Positions 1 through 47,225 of a DNA stretch of 64,000 nucleotides are shown here, piece after piece. The DNA is from Elysia chlorotica (taxonomy: Eukaryota > Mollusca > Gastropoda > Plakobranchidae), in the NCBI GenBank assembly GCA_003991915.1, contig RQTK01000351.1, positions 248,001-312,000 on the forward strand, written 5' to 3'. Positions within the stretch are counted from its first letter, which is position 1; each line of letters opens with the position of its first letter. The notes under the pieces were generated by a model. That model did not search any database, was not told the origin of the DNA, and worked only from the letters and a program-made list of their open reading frames with translations. The position numbers and the translations under genes were made by a program.

Positions 1-229
1 CAAGATTGCGCCAGATTAATTTTAGACGGAAAAGATTGAAAAGTTTAAAAATGCAATTAGTTTGATATTGACTGATATTTTGATTTTTTTACTTTCTTCT
101 TTCTTTTCCATTGCATCATCATGAAAAGCTCGTCAAAATATGTTTTCTTCTAGAGTCTAATAAAAACTCTTCTCTCTCCCTCTCGCTGTCTATCTATTTC
201 TCTATCTAACTATCAATCAATCAATCAAT

Positions 230-362
<133 letters not shown>

Positions 363-538
363 TATTTATCCATCATTCATTCGATTTACCTCCCTCCTTC
401 TCTGTCTGTCTATGTCTTCTTTTATATGCTCATTGTTTTGCCTCTGTATATGTCTACCGTAACTATGTCTTTCTGTTGGAATTTATCTCTATGTTTCTCT
501 GTCTCTGTGTCTATCTCTGTCTGTCTACCTGTGCGTGA

Positions 539-562
539 GTGTGTGTGTGTGTGTGTGTGTGT
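539..562 (+). repeat. (GT)n microsatellite
   Basis: Twelve uninterrupted GT units. Confidence 0.9.
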
Positions 563-3356
563 GCTTTTCAGTCTCTCTCATACTTTCATTCTCTCAACGT
601 CACGTTCTCTTCAAACCATCGGTGGAAGTTCACATTCCACAAACCATTACTAATTTCGATACGCTTTGATTTTCTTCGGAACCTAATGCCTAACCTGCCA
701 AAAATAAGAATGATGCGGACATCTTATTAATTTTAGAAATGTTACAATTTTTATGCAAACGATTTAAGAGACGGCGCTTGGACCCAACGCTGTTTCCTTG
801 TTCTATTCTAGGTGATGAAATTATAAGCGGAAAGACAACGTTTGTATAATGCCCCGATTTGTTAAAAATCCTCCAGACACAGAAAAGACAAACGTCACTG
901 GAATCCCTTTATTGATACCCCCCCCCCCTTCCCCATTTTCCTCGTTATTGACTTACTTCTTATCCCTCTATTTTCTTTTCTGTCTGTTCCTCTTCCTTAT
1001 GTCGCTTACACTCCGTTATACAAATCGATCTATATCAGTCTATTTTGGTCACGGTCAATCTATCATACCTATATTGATCTACCTACATTTATTTTTATAC
1101 CATATCCACGCATACGGTTATCTTTCTATTTTTTGTTTTGCGTATCTAAATATCATTTTTACATTTTCCAATTATTGATAACTAGACAATGCCCGGTAAG
1201 TTTTGTTATTAAATAAATCCGCTATGCCGATGGGGAGGTGAGGGAAAACATCCAAACATGTGGCCCCATTGGAGCAGAAAACGCTTTTGTTTCACCTTTA
1301 AATTTTAATGCTTGACAGTGATTACATCTGTGGTGATAGGGTCCTATGTTTATTACATTTTGGAAATAATTAATGTTGTGGAATAAAGCTAATCGTTGAT
1401 CTGATATCGGTTGAGAAGGTGCGGCTGGGCCATTATCATAGGTCTAGATTTAGATTTATCGCCGATAGGTTCTTGCCGTTTTCGTTTTGCTGTAGACACT
1501 CTCTTCGCGTTGTTTGTTTTTCGTCCCAAGTTGCTTTTAGCAAGAGTGGGCATGATTAAAGTATAGATTTAGATTCTACACATCACCAACGAAACGTAAT
1601 CCAATCGCGAATCAAACAATGTGCAATTTTGATTGCCAGTAGGCTACAGCAGTGAATGAATGGCAGAGCTGTGAATGTATGAAACTGATATGTTAATTAA
1701 AGATTGATTAGGCTTGATGTTATTAGTTTTATGACTCTAAAAATTCTCTGGCTCATTTGTAATTTTACTGTAAAATTTAGAATTTTACGGTGGAGAAATT
1801 TGGATTTGAGCACATATCTAAGTTTGAGACAAAGACAAATATACATATAGATTACAATACGTAAAAATAGTTGATACTTTTTTAAAAATCGAAAATAGAA
1901 ATTTCGGCATTAGCTTACTCAGTGCAAGCTAGAATAGTTATACAAATCTAGTGGATCTTTCAATATAAAGCAAATCAAATTTTGGTCAATGCAGCAGATG
2001 CTTTCAACACTTCGATGAACAAAAGAGAAAGTATTTTTTTGGTTTCAAACACAATTCAGACTTATAAAACGCTTGCAATCGTTGAATGTAGCTTTTTCTG
2101 AAACCGCTTTAAAATGTTTTTAAAGAATTGGATAATAACCTAAAGACGCTGCATTGATTTCTTTGCATGCCCAGTCCAGAGTTACTGAATCTTGCCTGCT
2201 ACGACCCGTATCGATCCCATTAACTAAATAACATTACTATAAAAAAAATTATCAGGGAAAAAAACATAGTTTTTATCTTTACTTGATAATGACGATTAAA
2301 AATAGGTATGTTTAGCCTGTCAATCAACCGACACAAATTTTATTGTGGCTGAAATTCAGGTTTATTGCGTGTCATAGTTTATTTCTTAGAAAGTCAACAA
2401 TTATTGTACTTGTAAAGCTTAGGGATCTGTGCTGGAATAATTATAGGTTATTTTTATGTGGACATATTGAATCCTGATTGGGCGATACGTTCAAAAACAA
2501 GAGTAACATTCTGATTTGAAATGTTAAAAGCCCTCTCCAAAGTCAATAAAATTAAGCTTTACACTGTGTCCACTAATTAATGATCTTTTGTTTTATCCTT
2601 CATTTCAATGTAATTAAAAAATGTATATATGTTATGTTCTCCTTTTAATGCTTTTAGGGTTCTGCTTGGTCATACAAAGTAAAGAGGAAAGTGTCTTAGT
2701 CTCGACTGGTTTTCTTATCCTGAATTAACTCATCCCTTTTTAATAGAGTTGAAATATGTTAAACACCAAGATCTCAAAAGAAGAAAAGAGAATGCATCTA
2801 TTAACTACAGGCCAGTAACCCAGTTTAAAAATAGATCAGGAAAGAGAGTCATACGAGCGAAAATAGATCAATTCCATTATCTTGTTTTTCTCATGCATCT
2901 CTCTCCGACTCGCACTTTCCTTTCTCCTATTTCGACTTCATTGCAAATGGCTCTTTGTACGTGCCACTCCTAGCTTTGAAATAAATATCAATTAACTGAT
3001 CATCGGATAGACATTTTGAAAGTGCTTTGTGAATGGAAAGAATTCAATAATACCATTAACTCTTAAACTAAAACAATTTCTCTCTCCTTTTTTTAAACAA
3101 TTCGTAACCCATTTCAATGCACCAGATAGCAAAATGTAGCCAATCGCGCCAACCGCGCAGTTTCATGCCACGCTGAATATATTGATATAATTTCCTGCCA
3201 ACTCAACCGCCTGCCATTCTCCCTCCTCCAAACACTCCCTACCTCATCGCAAATCCCCCATTTTCCTTTTTGAATATCATACCTGAGCACTGATTTTTTA
3301 AGCTGCCGGAACAAACATTAATGGAATTTCGACATTCCAGGATCATGGCGACTTGC
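563..3356. other. No recognised gene
   Basis: AT-rich sequence with short open frames only. None shows a family motif, a convincing exon with matching splice phases, or codon-like GC contrast. A poly-C run lies near 920-927. Confidence 0.6.
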
Positions 3357-3423
3357 ACACACACACACACCTATATATATATATATCTCTCACACAGGGA
3401 GAGAGAAAGAGAGAGAGAGAGGG

Positions 3424-3488
<65 letters not shown>

Positions 3489-3523
3489 CATATACACACA
3501 GAGAGAGAAAGAGAGAGAGGGAA

Positions 3524-3622
<99 letters not shown>

Positions 3623-3671
3623 GATAGATAGAAAGATAGATAGATAGACAAAAATATCAAGAGAGAGAGAA

Positions 3672-3765
<94 letters not shown>

Positions 3766-3768
3766 AGA
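3357..3768. repeat. Compound CA/TA/GA/GATA microsatellite block
   Basis: (AC)n, (TA)n, two (GATA)n arrays (about 3424-3488 and 3522-3650) and (GA)n from 3660 to 3767. The long minus-strand frames across it are repeat translations (SIYL and SLSL). Confidence 0.95.
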
Positions 3769-4197
3769 AGTGGAGCTGATGGTTCATGTCATTGCAGCAC
3801 AGAAATCAACAAGATGGGCTTGGCGATTCGATCAGGTTATTGAACTTGACCCACATTTTCCATTCCCAAGATGAACTCGAACGGTTTTCGACTTCAAGCA
3901 CATAATGAAAAAGTCATTCCGTCACAGTCCATCCGTTCTGTTATAAAAGAAGTTTCGGCTAAGGTATCATATATAAATAGTATGGTTTACCAAACGCTGC
4001 TGCTTCTCTTGCTACCAGTGATAAATACATGTACTCTTATAGATTTTTTAGCCAATATTGCAAGAAAAAACAAACGTTTAGTCTTAAAAAATTGTATTAC
4101 TTAAACGACTATGAGGGTCGAAAATGGCATCATTATCTTATGACGAAAAGCGACGAGTTCACACTCTTAACAAATCTTATAGTAATATTAATGATAA

Positions 4198-4302
4198 TGG
4201 TGGTGGTGGTAGTGGTGGTGGTGGTGGTGGTGGTGGTGGTGATGGTGGTGGTTGTGGTTGTAGTGGTGGTTGTGGTGGTGGTGGTGGTGATGATGATGAT
4301 GG

Positions 4303-4395
<93 letters not shown>

Positions 4396-4420
4396 GGATG
4401 AGGATGATGATGATGATAAT
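4198..4420 (+). repeat. (GGT)n then (GAT)n trinucleotide array
   Basis: About 30 GGT-type units turn into about 40 GAT units. All three frames stay open, giving poly-Gly/Asp, poly-Val/Met and so on, none of which looks like a gene. Confidence 0.95.
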
Positions 4421-5804
4421 ACTCGAAGAATTACGTAAACACATTGGAATAGGAAGTCTGTTTTTGAATAAATAAACCGCTCAGTTTTAAGAGGTGGAAC
4501 ATTATTTGCAACATTCGCAGAGTTTTGAACTCTTATCAGTTCATTGATTTTAATGCAGTCGAAGTGGCGAACTTGATAAAAAAGTATTGACTCTTAAAAA
4601 GTCCATTGAGGTTGGAGAACGATTTCTCTCTTAGGATTGTTTATTCGTCGGCTTAAACTTTTAAACTAAAATGTACGCTATTTTAATTTTGTCTTCTTTC
4701 ATTTTAACAGCCTTTTATTCCTAGTTGATGTACGCTTTTGTTTCATAGCAAAATAACGACAAATATCATAACAAGAACAAAAAAAACCAGACAAATAACA
4801 CCCAAAAACACTCTTTAATCAACCCCTCGTTACATTTAAGCTTTCACTCTGAACCATACTAAAGAGATATCCTCATGCACACTCATGCTATGACATATCA
4901 GTGAAATATGAATCAAATCAATGAATCAGCATAAATAATATTAATTGTTATTGCATTCCTTCAAAAAATTGGTTGATTCAAATTCTACGATCGTCAATGT
5001 TTTTCGAAAACACTTTCTCTTTTTAAACAATAACTATTTCACCGAGATATCTTCATCTATATAAAGATTGGTATACTTTATATTTCTGTTGCTCTATCGA
5101 TCTATAATACCTAACCACCGCCCATTTACCTACGGATGCATACATTTATATGCCTACGATTATCTATCTATCTGTCTAACCGCCTATCCATTCATCTCTC
5201 AAATTATGTCTTTTCTCTATTTCATAAAATATAGTGAAAACTTTTATTAAAAATCGCTTTTTAAACATATGTCGCCAAATGCATGTAGAATCTCTTCAAA
5301 CAAGGTTTAGTTGATGTTGCTGTCGTTGTTATAGTTGGCGGTAATGTTGTTTTTTCCAAATCCCAGTTTGTGTTTAAAACAATAAAATGTGTCTTACACC
5401 AAATCTCTTGTAGTATTACAACTTGTTACAAAAAATAGCTCAAAATAAAAATAAATTGAATAAAAATGTTTTATTGCACAGCTTAAAATTATCTTGAACA
5501 TGGGACTAAAAATACCAGGCAAACGCTGTTCATTCTATCGACCAACAGAGTGAAGACTACATCCTGCCTAACCACAAACCTTTCGAAAATTACGATGTAG
5601 AGGGCTACATTCAATTTTAAGGTTGACTCAATCTCACTCAGTTCAAACATCAAAGTCGCCCACATCATTCGGTAATCAAGCCCAATTGTTCTCAAAGGTC
5701 TTGGCAAATACATGCTAAATGGATTTTTAAATTAATTTCATTTACGCAGCATTTCATTAACTTGCTTTCAGCGGTAAAGTAAAAAGAGGCGACCAACGAC
5801 TACG

Positions 5805-5878
<74 letters not shown>
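5805..5878 (+). repeat. (CAA)n array
   Basis: About 24 near-perfect CAA units with one CAT interruption. Confidence 0.95.
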
Positions 5879-6949
5879 CTATAATTTCGCACTTCGTTTT
5901 CTGGAAAATCCTCGTTGGTCTGAACTGACAATGAAATGTATTGATTTATCGTTAAGGCAGATCGATTCTTTGCGGGTAATGGAGAATCCATTCTATATCG
6001 TGAGAGTCTTTTCTAAAATCTCTATTAAAAGTGCTTTGCCATGCTGTTAATAATTAAGTTGTTTCAGTAATCATCAAAATACACTTAGAGTATGTTTGAG
6101 TTTCACATTATTTGTCCAACTGACCGTATTCCTTACAGTACTTTGAAAAAGATGACTATTCCGTTTGTATTCTAATTGAGGATTTGATGCTTGTCATTCA
6201 AAGATGAAGTATAGATGCTGATCTGTTTTATTTTACCCTGGAAAGGATTAAAAAACAACAACTAAGAACAAAACTAAATAAGACGTTTTTCAATCTGCGT
6301 AATTTCTAGCTGAAGAATGGGCCGACCATCCTATAGTTTTTTTGCGTTGAAAATTCTCCTTTGCGCAAATTGATCACCTCACTAACATACCAGATCATAC
6401 AAAACAATAAACAGTCTTTGAGAAATACTATACTGAGTCAACATAAAATGCCAATTTGGCCGAAGAAAGGTCTTGGGAGAGCGATATCGATTCTTTTAGT
6501 TCCGATTAACCAGCCTGAAATGTATCCTCCAAAAAAATCATTACCTTTTATTCAGAAACATTTCTCCTTTATTTCGAGTTTCTTCCTTTTGTAGATAACT
6601 GTTATTGGTCGTGAATGCTTTTGTTTTCAAACTCTTTGAGAGACGGGTATAAAAGAAAAATATGAAAAAGCACGTTTATATTGTTAAAGGGTTTTTACGT
6701 CTGTCCTATACAATTATTAAATTATGATATTAAAGAAAAACCTTTATAGAGTCTTTTTTAAAAAAAATACAGAGGCACAACAATTTTCTGTAAAAAAAGG
6801 CAGTTTGCAATAATTATCGTAAAATTTGATCTAATATAATATACATTTTTTCCTCGGTAATATTAAAAAAATTTATGTCTTTGTATGAACTTTACGTCTT
6901 TCTGTGTTTGCACCACATTCCAGAATTTATATCATTTTCTCACATAGGA

Positions 6950-7315
6950 TCATTATTTATCTTTTGCTTTCAATGTAAATCGTTTTTAATAGAACGTTGA
7001 ATGCAAAACAATGCTTGGAACGAGGTTACGGAGTATGATTTAAGAGCAGATGTAAAAGAACTTTGCAGTCACAGAAGGATTCAAGGACTGCATGGGTATT
7101 GTTTAATTTAAAAACAAATCAAATCTTCATCTTTATCTTTATCTACCTTCTGCTTTCATTACAAAAATCTTTCAATGGAAAGCTAAATGACAACAGTGCT
7201 TCGAACGAGATTATGAAATAGTACTTAAAAGCAGATGTAAAATAACTCCGCAAGCAAAGAAGGGTTTGTAGGTCTGTATCGAATAATGTTGGATTAAAAA
7301 AATAAAAACCTCATA
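6950..7315 (+). repeat. Diverged tandem duplication, about 180 bp unit
   Basis: Two adjacent segments share the same order of motifs: CTTTTGCTTTCA/CTTCTGCTTTCA, GCTTGGAACGAGGTTA/GCTTCGAACGAGATTA, then AAGAGCAGATGTAAAA/AAAAGCAGATGTAAAA and a common ATTTAAAAA end. Similarity is about 70 percent by eye. No coding potential seen. Confidence 0.6.
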
Positions 7316-7399
7316 TTTGAGCGATTAAAAAAATTTTTTTTTGGGTGCAAAAATCGTATTTCTTCCTTGAAAGTTCCGACTAAGGCGCTTTACCTTGTT

Positions 7400-7660
7400 A
7401 AATACTTTCTAAAGGTTTGACCAATGGCAGCCTTCCGGCGATACGCCATGATGTTTCGATAGTCGCTGGCACTGATTGGTCCTTTGTGTGTGATATCTGC
7501 CCTCTCCACCGCCACCGGCCTTACTCCCCATTGTACTGACGTATCATTTTATCTATGTTTGCACCCAATCTGTCGCTGTGAAATGCTAAATAGCACAATC
7601 CCAGACTTAAATAGTTGCTGCTGAGAATCCTGCCTTTGGTTTGAAGAAGGTAAATATTAC
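7400..7660 (+). promoter_or_regulatory. Possible promoter and leader exon
   Basis: A GC-richer island in AT-rich DNA with ACCAATGGC near 7419 and GATTGGTCC near 7475 (CCAAT elements in both orientations). A stretch follows that ends GAAGAAG|GTAAAT near 7650, a possible 5' splice site. A candidate next exon opens at 7727 with an ATG at 7767 and a donor-like GTATAT at 7837. It lies 1.4 kb before the first recognised CD36-like exon and could be its leader. No membrane-span exon was found to connect them, so this is weak. Confidence 0.22.
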
Positions 7661-7837
7661 AGGCATTGCGCATGTATGTTTGAGAACAATACTAGACTGG
7701 GCTAACAGTTATTATTATCTTTTAGGTAGGTAGACCACCTACCACACCAAAACGTCCTTTCTTCGCATGGCATTTCCAGGAATGCGCCGGTCACGCTCTC
7801 AGACCACGCCAATTGTTCTCTCCTCGGCATCCGATAG

Positions 7838-7896
7838 TATATATATATATATATATATATATCTCTTTCTCTCTCTCTCTCTCTCTCTCCCCCCCT
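7838..7896 (+). repeat. (TA)n-(TC)n-(C)n compound microsatellite
   Basis: Thirteen TA units, about 13 TC units and a C8 run in succession. Confidence 0.95.
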
Positions 7897-9041
7897 GTTA
7901 CATAATGCGGGCTAGATCTGAATTGATGTTCCCCGTTCGTTGGAAAGTTGTCATTTCAGTGGATATTAATTCTGCTGTCTTTCAGCTCCAGACAAACACA
8001 GTTTCTATAGGTGAATGTCTTTCTTTCTTCTCTGAGTTCTTGTGATGTAGCCTGATTGTCTAGTGAAATAGTTATCTTCCAATTGTAAAAAAATGCAATT
8101 ACTACAATTTTAAAATTAGTATACAGGCAAACAGATTGGGACAGTCATCATGAAATGTACTGTTTTAACCAGAATGCTATTTCTTTGTTAGGAAAATCAT
8201 AAAACTGCAAAATTTCAGTCCTATTATTTTAATTTTCTTTATTCTTCCTTTACTATTCCTTAAATGTTTTGTTATGAGACTAATCGGCAAATGATGTCCA
8301 AGGTTTAGTATGACGATTTCCTTTGCATTTCTTGCCAAAAAAACAAAACAACAAAAAACAACAACGACAACCTCAAAACAACCGTGCATCACAACCAATA
8401 TAATGAAACAGTTTACACATGCAGAATCCATTTCATACTCCATTGAAGGTGATCGAATAACAAACATCTATAATTTCCGGCAAGAACATCTCTATCTCTT
8501 AGGGGAAGCTTCTGTCGCTTGGGTTTTCATGAATCTTTTCACATCAAAGTTATGTCGGTATACCTTGTAGAAAAAAAATTCGAAAGATGAAAAAATGCAG
8601 AATTTGCTTGTCTCTCCCCGGAGATTGGCATTAGATTTGCCTTTTCTGATTTTGCCAATCTTATAAATTTCAAAATCGATATACCCCTTGAACGTCGTTT
8701 TTCACGAAGTATCTCTATTTCTGAAAAAAAAATATCGACTGCTGCTTACACCCAACGACGCAAATTGAAAAGGCTTAATCGATGGACTGTCTACAACTGT
8801 GGTCAAAGAAACTGGGAAGTTAAAATTGAAAACACATTTGATCTTAAAGGGTCCAAGTTATGAAAAAATCGATATAATTATAGGTTCTATCATCATACTG
8901 TACTTGTGAACGAAAACGTATTTTAAGATCACCTTTATTCATTGGCAATGCCTTAAAAAGTCTCAGTGCAAGAGATTAAAAATTTCTGAATGAAACTCAA
9001 AGGAGAAACTGCATCTTGTCTGCTTTTCTTGCTCCCCACAG

Positions 9042-36084
<27,043 letters not shown>

Positions 36085-36099
<15 letters not shown>

Positions 36100-36320
36100 C
36101 AGTCACTATCAGACAATCACAGACACTACCAAATACTAGCAGACACTAGCAGACACTAACAGACACTATCAGACACTAACAGTCACTAGCCATCACTATT
36201 AGACACTTGCAGACACTAGCAAATACTAGCAGACACTAGTAGATACTAACAGTCACTAGCAGTCACTATCAGACACTATCAGACACTATCAGACACTAGA
36301 AGCCACTAGCAGCCACTAGC
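36085..36320 (+). repeat. AGACACTAGC-type decamer array at stop codon and 3' UTR
   Basis: About 20 imperfect copies of a 10-12 bp unit (AGACACTAGC, AGACACTATC, AGTCACTAGC) run from the last codons of the CD36-like gene into its 3' UTR. The unit contains CACTAG, and the TAG stop of the gene is one of these copies. Confidence 0.85.
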
Positions 36321-38162
36321 TTCAACTGTGCATCACTTTCGAAATCCCAATGCCACACTTAACTTATAATTATACCATGGCAGGATCAGGAATGATGAAA
36401 TACTGTGGAGAGTAGCTCCACTTAAATTTTGCCAAATTGACTTGGCTGAGTAAGCGAATTTCCCATCTGAAGTCAATGTTTGACTATCGTAAGAATGCAT
36501 ACAAATGTGTAGCCATTTGTGAATACTGTTCTGACCAGTTGGTGGTCTCACGCAAACCTTACCAGGATATCATCTTATGCACGCACCAGTATTTTCCAAC
36601 CTAAAAACCAACTCCATTTCGTATACTCTGAGGTTTAGTATAGGAAGTTACCAAGTAACAGTTGGCTGACTTAAGAGATGTAAAGTTCTTTTACGTCAGT
36701 GCAACCGGTACCTAGATGATACTGCTTTTCCGCTGTGAACACATGAATTCATTGAGTAAAGGGTCGCGAGACAATAGATTGGCAATTAAAAACAAGGGGT
36801 TATTATGATCCTGTGTGACTCGGAAAGTATAATTTATTTCAAAGCATCGTTGCCCATCCTTATTTAAAAATGAGAATTAATTATTTTGACCAACCTCTGG
36901 TATGCTTTGAGATTTGTGTGAGTCAGCAGCCAAACCAATGATGACTTCTTCCATCAAATTGTTTACATGTGTATAAATTGTTGCTATTTATTTAAATCCT
37001 TGGAAATGAGCCTATTGTCTCCATCAATGATTCTTCAGTCCTACGCGTCATGCTTCTCACAGTTGTGTTTTACTTTCAATAATTGTGTACCACTCATAAT
37101 AGCAATATGTGAATGACGCCTACTCTGTAACTTGTGAAACTTTGAAAAAATGTGTTCTCTCGTTTAAAATAAAATGAAGTCTTAGTCTTGAGTTATACAT
37201 CATACTTATTGTAATGGTATACATCGTTGAATACTTCGATTTTGTCTAGTGCGTGTATACTTTATTTTTCAGAATGGATCGAAAAAAAAGTTAAGAATAT
37301 TAATATTATTGTTTTCACAAACATAACTCAATTTGGCAATATCAGTGCGAATGGCTTCCACATACAAAGCAATTTTATTTACTTTTCTCATATATACTTG
37401 TTCACTTCGCAAAACTTTAAAAAAGGTCTTTTGAATCCATAATATTAATAATTAAAAAAAAAACTTCAATGTGGTCAAAGACAACTCATAACATTATGTT
37501 CTTAATTCATGATCGCAACATTTGGAGATTCCGACTGTGATATCTTAATGTTTGATAACCGTTCTGTTGTGTGTGTATGTTTTTGTGTGTGTGTTTTTTG
37601 TTGTTGTTTCTTTTCTTTTTTTTTCATACGTTTAGTTAACTCGTGAACAATAGACTTTTCCGGTAAATAAGATGTACACAGAAAAAAAAAGCTTTTGGAA
37701 ATTTCAAAGGATTTGTCTTCACCTGAACGTGTGCCTGATTTGTTTTAGAAATCATAATGCGTTAAACGTTAAGGATAGGTTATGAAATAGTGTCTAAAAT
37801 GTAATTTTAATCTACCTCAGAAAAAAGTATTACTCTTTTAAATGATATTGTTGTTTTCGGCAACTAATGAGATCTGTTCAAAAAATGTAAATATGAAAAT
37901 AGTATATTGAAAACTGGGTTAATTCTCACAAACACGAAGAAGGGGGAAAGTTAAAAAGAATATTGTATAGTTATTTTAAACAACGTTGTAAGCACCTACG
38001 ACAAATAATCAGTGAAATGATTATTTCCTTTACAGATCTGTTCGTCTGACATGTTACGTCTTACTTTATTCCTGTCCTTTAATATTGTAATTTATTAATT
38101 TTGTACATGCTGCTGATTTTTTCAGTTATCTGTATACTACTAACATAACAAGAATTGACTAT
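36321..38162. other. 3' UTR of CD36-like gene, then intergenic DNA
   Basis: To about 37190 this is probable 3' UTR. Beyond that the DNA is AT-rich with no gene seen. Confidence 0.45.
37168..37173 (+). terminator. Poly(A) signal AATAAA, CD36-like gene
   Basis: Canonical AATAAA about 1.07 kb after the CD36-like stop codon, in an AT-rich stretch with no other gene. It is the first good signal seen on this strand after the stop, so it is the probable 3' end, giving a 3' UTR of about 1.1 kb. Confidence 0.5.
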
Positions 38163-44101
<5,939 letters not shown>

Positions 44102-44148
<47 letters not shown>

Positions 44149-44180
44149 GGAGAAAGAGAGGGAGAGACAGAGAGAGAAAG
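44102..44180 (+). repeat. (GA)n microsatellite
   Basis: Twenty perfect GA units, then interrupted purine repeats. Confidence 0.95.
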
Positions 44181-44628
44181 ATAGAGAGATAATGATAGAA
44201 AATAGTGAGGGATAGGGTGAAGACTGGTGGAGAGACATCTATTTGTATGAGGTAAAAAAGGGTAAAATTATAATTGTATTTAGTCAAAGAATTTTAAGCT
44301 GCATGGCTTGTGGTCCCTGCGAAGGCTATAGTGGGGAAAATCTTTCAAAGTTTTTTTTCTCTCGAAGGCAAAGTGTGTGTTTCAAAGGCACAGAAAGGAA
44401 AAGGATTATTTTGACGAACACCACCGTGGCATGTTCGAAACATCCGATCAATATGATGCGCAGTTAGTTGGCAGTTGACATGAGACAGTCATAGATGGAG
44501 GCACCGTGACCTAAAACCTTGGAATCAAGACGGTACCGCGATGATGATGACGACATAGGGGAAGTTGTTTTTTTTACAATAAATCACGCCTCAAAATCAA
44601 TGTCATCATGCTACATGTAATGTTTCCT

Positions 44629-44637
44629 TTCTCTCTC

Positions 44638-44729
<92 letters not shown>

Positions 44730-44730
44730 C
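44629..44730 (+). repeat. (TC)n microsatellite
   Basis: About 48 TC units with one TGTC interruption. Confidence 0.95.
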
Positions 44731-45331
44731 AGGCCCCAAGAGTTTTATTATTCACCAATGTACGTCACACTAACAATAAGCGCTAGATGCAGCTAATAAA
44801 TTTTCACCATTTTGATCCTTGTTAAAATCCAACAATTCCCCGCTATTATGTTTTAAAAGTGGGAGGCACAAGCTGTACCGGTAAACAAAGTATTTCGCAA
44901 AATAAAATTTACGATGAACCTTATGGTAGGTGTTTATGTTGTATTTTACGTCCTACAAAGTTAGACATATTACAAAAAAACCAGTAATTAACAGATAATA
45001 GGGTAGTCGTGACATCTGCAGCGTTTAAGAGATTAACCGAATTTAGTTGTGTAAATAGCGGCATTACATTGTGTGATTAATCGCACGTACGATTTAGATC
45101 ACCTGTGAAAAAAATGGAAGAAGAAAGATTAAAGGATGAAATTTAAAAAATGGCAAGAAATAAAACGAGCCTAAAATTAAGGAGAGAGCGTTGTGTGGGT
45201 ATGGGGTAAGGTGGGGTATTCTTTAAAGAAGAAGAGGATGAAAACGCTGATGATGGTAAAGAATGTGATAACGATAGTGAAGCCAAACGTGATACTAGTA
45301 ATAATAATGATAATGAAGATGACATTGATGT

Positions 45332-45500
<169 letters not shown>

Positions 45501-46885
45501 GTCATCATAATCATGATGACGAAGAGATCAGAAGCAAATGAAAGATAATAAGGAAAAAAATGGAGTCAGATTTCGAAAAGAATAGGCGAGACGCATCCAG
45601 GTTTTTAACTGTGTTATCAACAAGTGGTTACAATGCGTGTATGCCTGAAACTGCTTGCTTTTCCCTGATTAAAGGAATGATCCTATCTATCGTCGCTGAT
45701 AAGCGGCAAGCGCAACGTGTACTAGTTGTGACATAGGCGTGTAATTACCAATGTTCAAACAACGAAACCGTGTCACTGTCAATGATCTCAACACAGCGGT
45801 TCCATACTTTTAAACCTTTGAGGTGGTTGAACGATCATGTTTTCTGCATTCCTTAAACGCAATTTGAACATTCCATCATAATGATTTACTCGCTTTGCAA
45901 CTGCACTGATCTTAAATAATCAGCAAAGAAATTTTATGTTGGGCACAAAAAAAAAAAAGAAAAGAAATCAACCCAGTTTTCGTAATGGACTTAGTACCAA
46001 AGTCTTGAGCCAAGCAGTCCTCTATCACTTACACCGTTTGAGAACCTATGTCTCTGATTGAGACGTTTGATAGATGAAATGATGCTTACACTCTGTCACA
46101 TTCACATCACATCACAATTCATATGTGTAAAAACTTTTGTTTTCTTTTCTTTTTTTTAGTAATGTGTACGGCCGTCAATCTTTACGCTGTGGTTAGGTTG
46201 TTCTAAGGTGAAAATAATCCATTCGATAAATATTGAATGAGAGCACACATACACAGCACCTTGAATTCGCTACAGTCTGGTGGGTGTTCTCTGATAGATG
46301 TTCTACTGCACTTTCAAGTTCACTTTTTGACACTTGTGACACTTGAAATTTAAACTTATAACTGATGCATTAAAAGTGCAGTTATCGAATACGCTATGGT
46401 GAGTCTTTTTATTTTGGTTATATGTGCGTTGTCATCATAAATCTGTCATTTTAAGCTTTCAAATGTACTTTCTTAAGCTAAATTTATCCTACCTTATATT
46501 TCATTATAATACAACGTGAGAGCATTCATCTATTACCTCTGTGTCACGTACGAGACTAGTTGGTTGGAACCGTATATTTTTTCCTCAATATTCTCACCAT
46601 TTTCGCAAGGGAAAAATTAATTTTGAATTTTTGAAAAAAAATGTATACATCACTTTTCAAACATTATGTTAACTGTATAAAGCACTGACAAATAGTTGTA
46701 TGTTTCGCACTTTTTCAATTTTATATAATCTTTAAGATTATAAACATGTAAGTAACGACTACATTAGAATAAATATTTATAGAGGCTAACCAGACTCGTC
46801 TCACAGACTACTAGATATTTTGAAAAGGCTATTGCAAAAGGTGTGAGAGGAGGTGTTGGAGTGCTTTTTTTGGAAGTGTGTATAT

Positions 46886-46892
46886 NNNNNNN
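46886..46892. other. Assembly gap (seven N)
   Basis: Seven unknown bases between TATAT and TAAACCC, possibly an unresolved short repeat. Confidence 0.98.
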
Positions 46893-47225
46893 TAAACCCG
46901 GAGAGAGGGAGAGGGGGAGGCAACGCGTTCACGTGCTGACAGGTTTGCTTCACACTTATTTCACGTTTGTCAACTGAACGTACTGCTCTCAAAGATGTGC
47001 GAGTTTATTACGATGACAAACAAACTGGCAATGTCTTCGCGAGTAGTCTGTGATGAAAGATCGAGAGGAAAACGTGTGTTCATTCAAAGAAATTAAATTG
47101 AAAAGGGAAAGAGAGAATCAGATAGACAGAAAGACATGCAGAGAGCCAGGCGGGCGAGCGGGTGGGCATATAGATAGATAGATGTATAGTTAGATAGATA
47201 GTCTTCTTTTACAGATTTGGGGGGG

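Noticed and set aside
3371..3787. Long minus-strand frame of Ser/Leu/Ile/Tyr repeats
   Set aside because: Pure translation of GA and GATA microsatellites; no unique sequence or exon structure.
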